Shown here: positions 1 to 9,198 of the stretch, piece after piece | Layout: each line of letters starts with the position of its first letter | Numbering within the stretch: the first letter of the stretch is position 1 | From: Chlorophyllum brunneum | Lineage: Eukaryota; Basidiomycota; Agaricomycetes; Agaricales; Agaricaceae | Assembly (NCBI GenBank): GCA_963576785.1 | Contig: OY756148.1 | Coordinates: 992,001 to 1,056,000, forward strand | DNA length: 64,000 nt | Reading direction: 5' to 3' | Notes under the pieces: model-generated | Database searches by the model: none | Seen by the model: only the letters and a program-made list of their open reading frames with translations | Told to the model about the DNA's origin: nothing | Translations under genes and position numbers: made by a program

Positions 1-86
1 TTGGTAGGACCAATCATCGGGGTTCCTGATTTGCGTCGACATACAATCCAAAAGGGGGCATAGTCTTGGCCTCCTCTGAAGAGGGC

Positions 87-102
87 TATGGTACGTCCTT
101 TG
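87..102. repeat. Target-site duplication of the LINE-A 3' fragment
   Basis: The 16-nt sequence starting tatggtacgt recurs at 693-708, directly after the LINE-A poly(A) tail, with one a/g mismatch. It brackets the truncated LINE-A and shows that a target-primed insertion cut G1 ORF3. Confidence 0.85.
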
Positions 103-692
103 GCATTCACTTTCCCATCCATTCCTCAGGGAATTGGATAACTGGCTTAGGGTAGGTGGGTTATTGTCCAGCGCCGGAGAACTCTGGCAAAAGTCTGGTG
201 AAGACCGTTGGAGTTTTATGAACAGAGTTGTCCCCTTTGGCGACTAGGTGTGGTGAAGATGCCGACAGCCACACAAATGGTGCGGCCGATTACTCTGGCA
301 AGGGTGACCGTGGCCAGGGGGTCAACTCTCAGTAACAAGAACTCTGGGGGCTAGTAACCAGACCGGTAACTGGGGTGTTTCCACTGCTGGGCATTTATAG
401 TGAATTAACACCTACTGACCAGGCCTGGTTTTTGGACTGGGTTGCTGGTTGGGGGACCTCCCTGCCCACCTGCCTCTTCTGGCGTCCACTCCCCTCGCCC
501 TCCGGGCTCGGGAGTAGGATGCAATTCCTCCTACCATTGGTCCTGGGCAACGGTACTTTTGCTTGGTAGGGCATAATTACCACTTTCTCCATAGATACCT
601 GCTAGTCTACTCTTTTGTATTCCGGTGGCAGGCTGTGTTCGAGTGCCGCGTAATAAATCGGCCTTAGGCCATGATTCAAAAAAAAAAAAAAA
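103..692 (+). mobile_element. LINE-A 3' end, heavily 5'-truncated
   Basis: It contains only the last dozen codons of LINE-A ORF2 (ending P-Q-G-I-G then TAA at 139-141), the whole 3' UTR and a 15-nt poly(A) tail (678-692). The 3' UTR matches that of the full-length copy at 12802-13346 in reverse. It ends in the family tail: a stem-loop region near 640-660, AATAAATCGGCC, then ATGATTC and poly(A). With its 16-nt target duplication this is a textbook 5'-truncated LINE insertion. No coding capacity remains. Confidence 0.9.
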
Positions 693-1255
693 TATGGTGC
701 GTCCTTTGAACATAGTGGTATCATTTGTTTTGGCTACAACGAGGTTGTGTATTATCTCCTCCCAGTAGTTTTCTTCAAACTGTCCTCCATCTTTGAGTGT
801 AAGATAAGATGGGGGCGGATTGAATATCATTGGTTTGGGTGGTGGGTCCATATCAGGCAGTTGTATAAGGAGGTGGTCTACTTTATCTCGCATGTCTGGT
901 TCCATTAGATGGTCTGGGACAGATTTGTCGATTTCTTCCATTCCTTTGTCCAACCAGTCCTGTTCATCGTCTTTGTGGTAGGGTGGTTTGTTGGGTAAGG
1001 TGGTGGAGATGTATGAGTTGAGATCCATTAGTCTCCATACAAGTCTGTAGGTGGGATTGTCGCTCGAGTCGGTGAGGTGATTGAGTCTTTTGCCTGTCAT
1101 GATTAAGGTACTTTGGATGCATTTCTTTGCATCAGAGTGCACTAGTATGTTGAGGTTGGTGGCTGCTTTGTCTAATAACTCCTTCATAAGTTCATGTTTC
1201 CCAGTTGACATGGCAGCAGGAAGGGCTCTGGTAGTGGTGATGAGTAGAATGCAGC

Positions 1256-1540
1256 TCAGGGCTTTGGCTTGGATTTGGAGGTTGTTGATGGCATGTGTGA
1301 TGTATGTGAGTCCTTTGGTTGTGGCAGTATAATGCTCGATTTGATCTTTGGTGGACTGAGCATCGAGGAGATTGTTAAGTTCTTGTTCGAATTCTGCGTC
1401 GTCGGCTGGGAAGGGGGTGGGTTTGTGTTTGGTGTGCATGGCGTGTTGTGAAGGTAATTGGCAAAGTTTATGGTGCAATGGATACAGCATGAGGTGCGTC
1501 GAGTGTAGTGATCTCTTGTAACATGGGGTTTGTTGTTCAT
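1256..1540 (-). CDS. Small ORF overlapping the G1 pol stop
   Basis: The start codon overlaps the pol stop as ATGA (ATG 1540-1538, TGA 1539-1537). The first 40 residues, starting MNNKPH and containing FANYLHNTPC, closely match the equivalent small ORF of G2 (27931-28137), where the same ATGA overlap exists. After that the two diverge, and ORF3 takes over in another frame. It may be a real reinitiation product, a leader leading into ORF3 translation, or simply conserved nucleotide sequence. No known domain. Confidence 0.3.
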   Translation of the reverse strand: MNNKPHVTRDHYTRRTSCCIHCTINFANYLHNTPCTPNTNPPPSQPTTQNSNKNLTISSMLSPPKIKSSIILPQPKDSHTSHMPSTTSKSKPKP

Positions 1541-2530
1541 AATTGTTGCTTTTTACCCCCCCTTTTTATAGGTTTTGTCCTCGAAATCTTGTCTAAAAAT
1601 TCTTGAACTGCCTCCTTAGCATTTTCTAACTCTGACTTATTCTCCCATGTGTCTTCCTCAGAGGTATACCCTTTCCAGTGTACTAGGAATTGATTTCGTC
1701 GTCCTCTTTTGTGATGTCCTTGGATTTTGTCTACCTCATATTGCTCTTCATTGTTGATAATCTCGGGCATTGGTGGTAGTAGGGTGCGCTGGCTGTCGAA
1801 CTTGGGTTTTCGATAGGGAGAAAGGAGTCTGCTGTTAAACACATCGTATATTGCCCATGTTTCAGGTAATTCCAATTGGTAGCTTGGTTCACCTATTTTT
1901 GCTTTTATCCTGAATGGTCCATATCATTTGTGATCCAGCTTTTTGGTTGGTCTCGTTGTCCTGATATTACTTGCTTTGAGCCAAACCTGTTCTCCTGGGG
2001 CGTACTCATGTTCTGGCTTAGTGCTGTTGCATTTCCCCATTTGTTCCTGACTGCATTGTAATATTTTTGTCACTTCTTGTCGCATGTTTTGTAACTCCTG
2101 TATTCACTCTGTGATTGCAGGTGCTTTGGTGATGCTCATTATATCTCCTTTCCAAGGGTGTCATCCATAAACTATTTGAATGGTGAATATCTGGTGGCTG
2201 TGTGGGTTTTGTCATTGTATTGGAATTCTGCTGTGGCCAGCCATTTTTTCCAATTGTCTTGAGCATGGTTTATTACATTTCTGAGGTATGTTTCAACCTC
2301 CTGGTTGATGCGCTCTGTTTGACCGTTGGTTTGTGGATGGTATGCTGTGGATAAGTTTCGCTGGGTTCCTGTTGCTCAGCATAATTCTGCCATGAATTTG
2401 GACACGAATTGTGGGCCTTTGTCACTGATAATTCTTTGGGGTATTCCGTATGTTCTCCATATGTCATCTCAATAGATATCTCCTAGCTCCTCGGATGTTA
2501 AGGTGGTGTTGACTGCATGTAATCTGATCA
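1537..2530 (-). pseudogene. G1 pol, integrase C-terminus and chromodomain
   Basis: The open segment 1537-1875 begins in the GPY/F-like region (ELPETW..., FNSRLLSPY) and ends in a chromodomain with the aromatic signature Y-E-V-D, L-V-H-W-K-G-Y and E-D-T-W-E, finishing KRGGKKQQL as in G2. Upstream, 1876-2530 is integrase sequence recognisable only across shifted frames; for example, the segment at 2273-2467 matches an out-of-frame reading of G2 at 27000-27197. At about 2160 the frame reads V-Y-G-stop(TGA)-H-P-W-K-G, the same in-frame UGA at the same site as in G2. Chromodomains are thought to steer chromovirus integration to marked chromatin. Confidence 0.85.
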
Positions 2531-2546
2531 TTTTGCTGAAACAATC
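2531..2546. repeat. Target-site duplication of the W/LINE-B chimera
   Basis: ttttgctgaaacaatc here and ttttgctgaaatgatc at 4638-4653 flank the chimera. The intact G2 sequence has ...gaaacgatc at this place. So one copy turned CG into CA and the other into TG. The duplication brackets W plus LINE-B together. Confidence 0.92.
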
Positions 2547-2580
2547 TTTTTTTTTTTTTTTTTTAAATCGTCATGTTTAA

Positions 2581-2604
2581 GGTGGTGTGCGAACACAGTC
2601 CACC
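2581..2604 (-). other. LINE-B 3'-terminal stem-loop
   Basis: On the minus strand the tail folds as GGTGG, bulge AC, TGTG, loop TTCG, CACA, CCACC. Equivalent structures with compensating base changes sit at the ends of LINE-A and LINE-C. It is a candidate reverse-transcriptase recognition hairpin, by analogy with eel UnaL2-type LINEs. Confidence 0.6.
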
Positions 2605-2671
2605 TGTATCTACTGTGACATGTAGGCTACAAAGGGTAGTTTACGAAGATAGGCTCTCCCCTGGCTGAGCT

Positions 2672-2691
2672 AGACCACCGACAGGTGGTCT
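2672..2691 (-). other. LINE-B 3' UTR hairpin
   Basis: AGACCACC and GGTGGTCT are perfectly paired around a 4-nt loop. The other LINE-B copies keep an 8-bp stem here with different bases (32843-32862 AGACTGCT/GGCAGTCT; 62553-62572 with G-U pairs), which suggests selection for structure. Confidence 0.5.
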
Positions 2692-2847
2692 GGGTGGACG
2701 GCCATGGAAACATGCACGGATGCGCGAATCCTAGGCCAGATATATAAGTGACCCCTAGCCTTCCCTTCCTAAGGAGAGTATGTGTCAATTTGCAATTAAC
2801 TTCTACACACGTCAGAAATGCGGGAAGCTAGCAGGGGTTGCATTGTG

Positions 2848-3219
2848 TTATCCAACTCCCGCAGGTGGTGTGTTGGTCTTAAACGCAAATGTGGAGGGAT
2901 TGCGTTTAAGGAAAGATACCAGCTGGCCAATAGAGACTAGTAGGCCACAACGTCTCTTGTACAAGGGACAAGAGTACAAGATATGAGTGCAAGTCTCCAA
3001 AGGAGCCCCACACTCGCAGCCAATAGGCTCTAGAGGATGAAACCGGGAGCGATACTCACCGGTTGGAGCATGCCCGAGAATGGCATGATTCACCCTTGTC
3101 GCAATGGACTGAGAGGGAAAGGAAGGAAGCCAGGAACCTCCATGGAGGTACGTTGGCTGTAGAACCTTGTTCTTACTATCCTTGAGGGCAAGGAAGTTAG
3201 AACCATGATAAGAGCCCAT
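2848..3219 (-). pseudogene. LINE-B ORF2 C-terminal fragment
   Basis: It encodes the last 123 residues of LINE-B ORF2. Motifs in order: LQPTYLHGGSWLPS, then NHAILGHAP, then the zinc-type motif C-x-C-G-A-P-L-E-x3-H-x4-C found after RNase H in many fungal LINEs, then FLKRNPSTFAF and the natural end AGVG. The frame is open but starts at the W junction and has no initiation context, so it is a fragment. Confidence 0.85.
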
Positions 3220-4637
3220 GTACAGAGACCCTTGAGGGAATCAAGCTCCTAGAGGCCCAGAGATGGGGGTCTTGAGACATCGTGTGCCTATAGAATGCCC
3301 AGCATGTTCCCAGGCTCCCATATTGGTGTTGCATCTGGCCATGTTGCAGGGACTTTGCCCCTCCCTCCTAAGAGGTAAAGCCTTTAGCTTGGGCGAACAC
3401 TCCGCTACTGAGAGAGCGCGGTATCCCTAAGGACCGGCCCACTGTTTGCTTGAGGCATCCTTCCTATATGGTGCACGGACGGGATCTCACCGCTTGACTG
3501 CACATGCCGCCACCCCAAAACCAGACCTCTCGCGTGGTAACAACTCAAATGGGTACACCCCAATCTTCACGGGGACCCACCGACAGAGGATTTTGACCTC
3601 TCGAGCCAGGCCGCTCCTTCTTGGTAACCGGGCGGCTTTTTTCAGCGCACTCCCAGTAAACGGCCTGCTACGGTCCACTAGTTGGGCAGGCAGAGGCCAC
3701 AAAGGCGTACCTCCAAGGCGCAACCCCTGGACTAGCTTCCCGTTCCCCCGCAGCTGCTTTCGCTATGCCCTACCCCCAAAGGAGGCGACTTGTCTTTGGG
3801 CACAGATCCGCATGCTAATACTGGCGGGGATCTCTGTCTCGCAGGGGGCGCTACCAGGGTGGTGTTCACATTGAATTACCTAAGCAACCCGTGGACCGGA
3901 TTACTTAAGCATTCCACGGAACAGGCGCCAATCAACCCGAGTTTCCCCAAGTCAACCCGAACCCACCCGTGCCCTGGAGTTTGGCATATCCCTACTAACG
4001 ACCAGGCGCTACCCCCAGAGGGGTTCCCAAAGGCATGGCAACACTGGTGGGGGGTGGCCTGTCCTTTCGGTCAGCTTGTTATCACTCTGTTCCCCCTATT
4101 ATCATCCCCTATCCTTTTGGGTGCGACAGGGCGGCTTTTTTCAGCATGCTCCCCACCGACATGCAAGCACGATTGGGGGTGGGCCTGGATGTCCGTCGTC
4201 AGCCGGTATAGCCCAGCCTCGAGATACTAGCCAGACTTGACCTGCAGCAGGGGTAAAAACCCACATGCGAACCCTATACGGGACTGCAAGCCCATCTAAT
4301 TGGTAGAAGGGCCACCACCACTGACAACCCAGCAAGCGCAAGTGAGCGAGGTGGCCAGTATCCCAGCCTTTAAGACCCTTTACCAAGGGGCTGCCTCATT
4401 GATCTGTGTGTATAGGCATCAGTCAGATGAATGGTGGGGATATGCCTACCTTTAATCGCCTTCACCAAGGGTGTGCCGCCCATTGACTGACTAATGTTGC
4501 CACTCGGACCGCCCCCCTACAGCCAGCGAAGGCTCAGAAAAGACACAAGTCCATGAGAGAGAGCCCGAGAAATGAATGGTGCGATGGGGAAAGGGAAGTG
4601 GAAAAGTGATGGTGGTGGTAACAAGTCAAGAAGCAAT
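3220..4637 (-). repeat. W element, copy 1 (unknown non-coding unit)
   Basis: W is a 1.4-kb sequence I do not recognise. It also occurs at 7799-8384 and 50213-51341. Shared blocks on its sense strand include GTTAGTAGGGAT...AAACTCCAGGGCA, CCCTGGTAGC-CCCCTGC-AGACAGAGA, GGCATAGCGAA, CTCGAGAGG-AAATCCT, and the 3' end CAAGGG-CT-GTA-A-GGG. The 5' end (ATTGCTTCTTGAC...TTACCACCACC) resembles the LINE-C 5' end. The motif GCTGAAAAAAGCCGCC occurs twice (near 3634-3652 and 4129-4147). Reading frames inside are short and not shared between copies, so a structured RNA is more likely than a protein gene. Confidence 0.75.
4353..4478 (-). other. W hairpin units, copy 1
   Basis: Two units each hold a C-rich CCCTTGGTRAAGG hairpin followed by a GG-rich hairpin (GGCUGG/CUGGCC; GGUAGG/CCCCACC). 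They correspond to three units in W copy 3. Copy 1 is more decayed, and its first C-rich stem is poor. Confidence 0.45.
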
Positions 4638-5967
4638 TTTTGCTGAAATGATCGACTATGACAAGTATTGCATCATATCCTTCTGATTCTGGTAGTGATC
4701 CTATCATGTCGATTGATATCTCCTCCCACGGTTCTACTGGTGTCGGTAGCAGATGGAGATGTGTTGTCGGTCTTATTCAGAGTATTTTGTTTCATTGGCA
4801 TGCTTCACATCCCCTAATGTATTGTTTGACGTTGTTGTGCATCTGGGGCCACCAATAACTCTGTTTAAGGAGTTCAATCATTCAATGTTGTCCTGGATGT
4901 CCTATATCAGTTTTGTTGTGGTGTTGTTGTAGTATTTCTTGTCGTATTTGATTGTTGGGTGGGATATATATTCTTCCTTTGAACATCGGTACTCCATCTG
5001 TTTCCCATACCTCCTTTGGTCGCTTCTCTTTTTCTTTTAGCCACTGTGTTTCCCTTCTTGTCTCCTTTCATAGTTGGTGTTTCAGATCTTCTTCTCCTGA
5101 GATTTCCCAGATTTGTTGGATTGTGGTGACTGTACTGTCATTGAATAAGTGGTCGGGTAGTAAGGTGATATTGGTGTTGTCTCGAGTAGTGTCTGTTTTT
5201 GTTAGTCTTGATAAGATGTCAGCTTTTGTGTTGGTTTTTCTGGGGATATGTTTCAGCATGTAATGGTATTCTTGTAGCTCTATCTGCCACCTTGCTTGTT
5301 GTCCTGTGAGTTGCTGTGGTTTTCGGAAGTATTCTAAGTTTTTGTGATTGGTCCATATTTCGAAGGGTTCATCTGCATCGAGTAAATATTGCCTCCAGAT
5401 CTTGATTGCTTCTCGAATGGCGAGTAACCCTTTATCATAGATTTGGTAGTTGTGTTCTGCGGGTGTCATTGTTCTTGAATGGAATGCGATCGGGTGCCAG
5501 TGTTCTTCTTGTTTTTGCGATAATACTGCTCCTACTCCATATCCCAATGCATCCACTTCTACTCTGTATTGACCCTTGTCCTGTGGCATTGCTAGTACCA
5601 GTTTGCTTGTGATCTTTTCTTTGATCCTTTTGAAGGCTTGTTGTTGTTGTTCCTTCCATACCCATTGCGTGTCTTTTTTCTTCAACTCATGTAATGGGGC
5701 TGCTATGTTGCTGAAGTTGTGAATGAATTGTTGGTAGAAGTTTGCGAATCCTAGGAATTTTTTGACATCTTTTAGGGATTTGGGTGTTGGCCATTCTTTC
5801 ACCACTTTCACTTTCTCCTCTTCCATTTTAACGCTGCCTTGTCCAACCACAAATCCTAGTATAGGTATTTCTTTTGCATCAAATATGCATTTCAATCTTT
5901 TGAAATATAGTTGGTGTTTTGCCGCAATGTCGAGAAATCATTTTGTTCTGTCCTCAAGCTCCTGTTG
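4638..5967 (-). pseudogene. G1 pol, RT end, RNase H and integrase front
   Basis: The open stretch 5068-5895 begins at K-C-I-F-D-A-K-E (RT thumb), continues through the tether EKFLGFANFY-like motif, RNase H (VEVDA..., YDKGLLAI, TNHKNLEYF) and into the integrase spacer. Upstream 5896-5967 still matches G2 (FLDIAAKHQLYFKR), with one stop. Downstream 4654-5067 carries the HHCC zinc region and first catalytic block in decayed form. RNase H has DAS changed to DAL and TDH to TNH, so it is dead. The start is lost where LINE-A poly(T) begins at 5968. Confidence 0.85.
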
Positions 5968-6517
5968 TTTTTTTTTATTTTTTATTCATGGCCTAAGGCC
6001 AATTTATTATGTGGCACTCGAACACAGCCCGTGGCTGGAATACAAAAGAGTAAACTAGCGGGTATCTACGGAGAAAGTGGTAAATACGCCCTACCAAGCA
6101 AAAGTACCGTTGCCCAAAACCAATGGTAGGAAGAATTGCATCCTACTCCTGAGCCCAGAGGGCGAGGGGAGTGGATGCCAGAAGAGGCGAGTGGGCAGGG
6201 AGGTCCCCCAACCAGCAACCTAGTCCGGAGACCAGGCCCGGTCAGTAAGTGTTAATTCACTGCAAATGCCCGGCAATGGAAACCCCCAGTTACCAGTCTA
6301 GCTACTAGCCCTCAAAGTCCTTCTTACTGAGAGTCATTCCCCCAGCCACGGTCACCCTTGCCAGGGTAATAGGCCACACCATTTGTGTCACTATCGGCGT
6401 CTTCACCACACCTAGTTGCCGAGGGGGACAACTCTGTTCATAAAACTCTGAGGGTCTTCACCGGACTTCCACTGGAGTTCTCTGGCGCCAGACAATAACC
6501 CACTTACCCTAAGCCAG

Positions 6518-7798
6518 TTATCCAATTCCCTGAGGAATGGATGGGAAAGCGAACACCTGAGGGTTTGCTTTCAAGAACTTGACAAGGGCACCCGGCATGG
6601 CAGGGTACCCCCGAGAGGTGTCAAACCGACTACAGTTGGTAAGAATATGCACACGAGACTCGAAAGGAGCCCTGCATGGATACCAGAATGGTTCATCCTG
6701 GAAGAACCGAGACCTATAGGCCCTGATAGGTGCATGGTTGAGTATAACCCTACACATGCGGGCGGACAGCGAGTTGGACTCTGCTGCAGCAGAAGGCAGC
6801 CACGACCCTCCATGGAGGTAAGTGGGCTGGAGGGGCTTACCGTTGCGCCCTTCGAGAGCCATGAACTGGCTACCCGAGTAAGTAGGATCCCGGAATCGAG
6901 TGATCCAGGCATCCTGGCAGGATTTGACTACCCTCTGACGAAGGAAGTCAAGGGAGGTTTGTGGATGGGAACCCGCAGCGACCTGAAGTTCGGTGCAGTA
7001 CTGGTGTATGGTACCATGAATGGCCCACTTCTCCGAAGAGTAGGTGTGCCAGATGTGAATGGAGCGTTCGGGGTGACCCTCAAACCACTCTATAAGAGCG
7101 TTACACATGGCAAGTGAGTGAGCCTGGCCAGAGTGAACAGAGGGGTCCACCGCTCTCTTGGCAGAGCCAAGGGAGTCAGTGAACAGGACAATGGAGTCAC
7201 AGTCAGGAAGGCCAGTGGCCTTTCCAATCGCGATCCGGATAGCGTACAGCTCCGCATCAGGAGCCGTCACTCAACCCGCCGCATGCCTCATCTGGAAGAC
7301 ATGCCAGCCTGACCGGTAGATATGGGCAGTGGAGACTGCCTGGAACTCCCCCTGCAGCGGTAGACTGGCATCTGTGGCCACAGCGAGAACTCGAGGATTG
7401 GCATTGGCATGTTCCAAGATGCCATTCAGATGCCTTATATGTACAGCTCTCTCGTCACGAGAACAAGGAGATTTGTGGAAGAAGACCTGGGCCACAAAGT
7501 GGTCCAGGAGACAGTGACCAGGCTGAGCCACTGCAGAGCAGGGGTCAAACTGTTCAGTAAGAGATGGGAGCATGGAAACGGCTTCCATAAGAGAACCTTT
7601 GACCTGCCTAACGAGTCAGTCAGACAGGAGGGAGATAGAGAGAGGGTGTGGGGGGGCACCCTTGGCATTCAGACGATCAAGGAGGGATTGGAGAGGGTGA
7701 GTATCGGAGAGGGTGGAGAGATGGTAGTTTGCTCTTGAGGCCAACTTCTTCAGATGGAGGTGGGCGGGGATGAGGCCAGCGAGGGCTTTGGCACCGCC
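6518..7798 (-). pseudogene. LINE-A ORF2 C-terminal fragment (RNase H to end)
   Basis: It covers about the last 425 residues of LINE-A ORF2: RNase H (VATDASLPL, DAELYAI, LFTDSLGSAKRAVD, HSGQAHS), LQPTYLHGGSWLPSAAAES, and the end PQGIG. An in-frame TGA near 7271 sits where the intact copy has CGA (AAGR-VTAPDAE). The zinc motif is damaged: C-x-C-G has become C-R in the YPCRAPFE segment. It is a dead fragment joined to W at its 5' side. Confidence 0.85.
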
Positions 7799-8384
7799 CG
7801 TCTACGGAGCCCCTTGAGGGGTCTCTTACCACCAGCCTTAGCCAATGGCGACGTGGAATCAACTTGAGCTGGAACCTGGCTATTTTTCCTGTACCAGGCC
7901 AACCAATATAGGATTTAGTCCTCTCGAGCCAGGTGAGCATTCTCTGATAACCGGCAGCTTTTTTTAGTACGCCCCGGTACATCACCTGCTACGGCCCACA
8001 ACTTCACCCAGATGCTACCCCGGAGTTGCTTCCTGTTCCTCAGCAGCCAGTTCGGTATGCCTTATGGCCCGGATCCCCGTGCTTAACTGTCTGAGATCTA
8101 CACCTTGCAGACACCGCTACCAGATTGGTCCTGAGGTTATTTTAAGCCAACTTAGTCAGCATCCTTAATCTGGAGATTGGGTTATGTCTACTAACTACCA
8201 GAACTATGCCAAAGTGGACCGGGAGGAGTATCCTATCTCGGCAGCTTTTTTCAGCATGCTCCGAGTCGGACTGTTATCACGACATTCCCCTTCTTATAAT
8301 ACCTTATCTCCAGCAGTGGCTTAGGTAATCCTCCCAAGTTAGGCCCCGGCATTAGGCACTACCACCTTTGGCCAATATTGGACT
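7799..8384 (-). repeat. W element, copy 2 (shorter, rearranged)
   Basis: It aligns with W copy 1 through the 3' end (CCCTCAAGGGGCTCCGTAGACGGG split at the junction), the CTCGAGAGG-AAATCCT hairpin, GGTAGC-GTGTCTGCAAG and the TTAGTAG-AT block. The GCTGAAAAAAGCTGCC motif is present twice (near 7949-7967 and 8240-8258), but closer together than in copy 1. The 5' part, including the LINE-like terminus and clear hairpin units, is missing or replaced by SINE sequence. Confidence 0.65.
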
Positions 8385-8678
8385 TGGGTGATGCACACAG
8401 CTGGGTCACACTGTGACAGTGTGACGTCACTATGTGACTTGCTATGTGGCTGGGTGTGACAACTCCCATGCTAGCCTATGACAGCCAAACAGGACCACAC
8501 AACCTAATCTGGTGTCACCCGGGAATATTGCTAAGCAACTATGCCTTGCGCACTGGTACTTCCCACAGTTGAGAATAAATCCCCCCCCACAGGTTTCGAA
8601 CCCAGGACCTTCTAGCCAAGCAGCCTGGTAGGAATTAAGCCTACACCCAAACCACTTGACCATTAGGCCAACTATCCT
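8385..8678 (-). mobile_element. tRNA-derived SINE-like element
   Basis: The minus strand begins with a tRNA-like head: an A-box-like TGGTCAAGTGG (8662-8652) and a B-box GGTTCGAAACC (8602-8592), spaced as in a tRNA with a long variable arm (Ser/Leu type). A body of about 210 bp follows, containing a 9-bp hairpin GTCACACTG/CAGTGTGAC around a 3-nt loop (8405-8425). These are internal RNA polymerase III promoter signals. I see no poly(A) and no convincing target duplication, so the left end is approximate. Confidence 0.6.
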
Positions 8679-8838
8679 AAGCCAGTTATCCAATTCCCTG
8701 AGCAATGGATGGGAAAGTGATCGCCTGAGGGTTCACTTTCAAGAACTTGACGAGGGCACCCGGCATGGCAGGGTACCCCCTAGAGGTGTCAAACCAACTA
8801 CAGTTGGTAAGAATATGCACACGAGACTCGAAAGGAGC
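8679..8838 (-). mobile_element. LINE-A ORF2 C-terminal scrap
   Basis: This piece encodes the last 50 or so residues of LINE-A ORF2 on the minus strand (APFESRVHILTNC zinc motif, FLKVNPQ, ending GIG) plus about 15 bases after the stop. It is cut on the 3' side by the SINE and on the 5' side by the LINE-C start. It lies next to, but is distinct from, the LINE-A part of the W chimera, which has its own copy of the same region. Confidence 0.8.
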
Positions 8839-9007
8839 ATCCCTTCTTTGACTCTTACCACCACTATCGATTTGTAAAAAGTCAATCATATGGTTGAGAA
8901 TATAAGTACTAGGATATATTACATGTCTGCATCACGCTCTGGTCTCTCTCACAGAGATCCTGCATCAGATAGTGAGAAGGACGTCTTTGGATACTCACCA
9001 CGTGTTC

Positions 9008-9020
9008 CCGCCCCCTCCCT
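9008..9020. repeat. Target-site duplication of the nested LINE-C 3' end
   Basis: ccgccccctccct occurs here and at 9199-9211, flanking a LINE-C 3' fragment inserted in LINE-C ORF1. The duplication is 13 nt and exact. Confidence 0.85.
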
Positions 9021-9198
9021 TTTTTTTTTTTTTTTTTAAAATCAACAATTTATATAGCGGTGCTTGAATGCAGTCCACATGTACATACATACAAAGGCAG
9101 AATGTACAGAATGTTCGGAGAAGGGAAAGTAAATTACAAGTAAACTAACCCCACGAGACTCGTTGACATCTAGCGCATACACTAGAGAGATGTTTGGA
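9021..9198 (-). mobile_element. LINE-C 3' UTR tail inserted in another LINE-C
   Basis: This extremely truncated insertion holds only the last 160 bases of the LINE-C 3' UTR plus a 17-nt poly(A), on the minus strand. It ends in the conserved stem-loop (9057-9078: GTGG, AC, TGC, loop, GCA, CCGC) followed by TATATAAATTG-TGATT. It carries no coding sequence and shows that the LINE-C machinery was active after the host LINE-C had landed. Confidence 0.9.

Larger units (their letters stand above)
1..1439 (-). pseudogene. G1 third ORF (ORF3), function unknown, split by LINE-A
   Basis: This reading frame lies downstream of pol and runs off the left edge. ATG 1437-1439 aligns with the ORF3 start of G2; an in-frame ATG at 1490 lies upstream. 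About 240 codons are open before a LINE-A insertion cuts the gene, and the frame resumes at 1-86. Shared landmarks with G2 ORF3 are a PPP/PP-proline run followed by Y-x-TLK, an aromatic E-x-YW motif, an N-rich T-N-D-x-T stretch and a late P-F/L-WI segment. Elsewhere the two proteins are much more diverged than the adjacent chromodomains. I see no signal peptide, membrane helix or zinc motif. Function is unknown; an env role is not supported. Confidence 0.6.
2547..4637 (-). mobile_element. Chimeric retroelement: W fused to a LINE-B 3' end
   Basis: Read on the minus strand, this 2.1-kb insertion starts with W (4637 down to 3220), passes directly into LINE-B ORF2 at the codons for H-G-S-N-F, continues through the LINE-B 3' UTR and ends in an 18-nt poly(A) (T-run 2547-2564). 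A 16-nt target duplication encloses the whole unit, so it integrated as one cDNA. The expected mechanism is template switching by a LINE reverse transcriptase during target-primed synthesis: LINE-B RNA first, then W RNA. Confidence 0.88.
1..5967 (-). mobile_element. Old Ty3/gypsy chromovirus G1, broken and incomplete
   Basis: This is a minus-strand LTR retrotransposon relic. Reading leftwards from 5967 it gives the end of the RT domain, RNase H, integrase, chromodomain and a third ORF, in the same order as the complete copy G2 at 22821-29269. Its 5' part (LTR, gag, protease, RT front) is absent: the sequence stops at 5967 inside RT, where a LINE-A poly(T) begins, and I do not find it resuming. 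The 3' LTR lies beyond the left edge. A LINE-A 3' end and a W/LINE-B chimera are inserted in it, each with target-site duplications. Pol carries frameshifts and stops, while the chromodomain and third ORF are still open. Confidence 0.9.
5968..8384 (-). mobile_element. Chimeric retroelement: W fused to a LINE-A 3' end
   Basis: On the minus strand, W (8384 to 7799) runs into LINE-A ORF2 near the codons for A-G-L-I-P, then the LINE-A C-terminus, 3' UTR and an impure poly(A) (5968-5985). The W 3' end is the same as in the other two chimeras, but the partner is LINE-A. No target duplication is visible: G1 ends cleanly at 5967 and does not resume on the right, where a SINE and another LINE-A scrap lie. 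A later deletion or rearrangement probably removed the right flank. Confidence 0.75.

Noticed and set aside
3446..4230. Open frames of 142 and 146 codons across W copy 1
   Set aside because: They lie on the strand opposite to W sense, are not kept in copies 2 and 3, and show no motifs.
3220..4637. W as ribosomal RNA, snRNA or a known structured RNA
   Set aside because: I recognise no universal rRNA block. The short TCGCTTGATCTTAG near 50386 recalls U2 in reverse but does not extend. W is left as unknown.
5968..8384. A target duplication for the W/LINE-A chimera
   Set aside because: The left flank (aagctcctgttg) does not recur at the right of W, of the SINE or of the LINE-A scrap, so I do not claim one.
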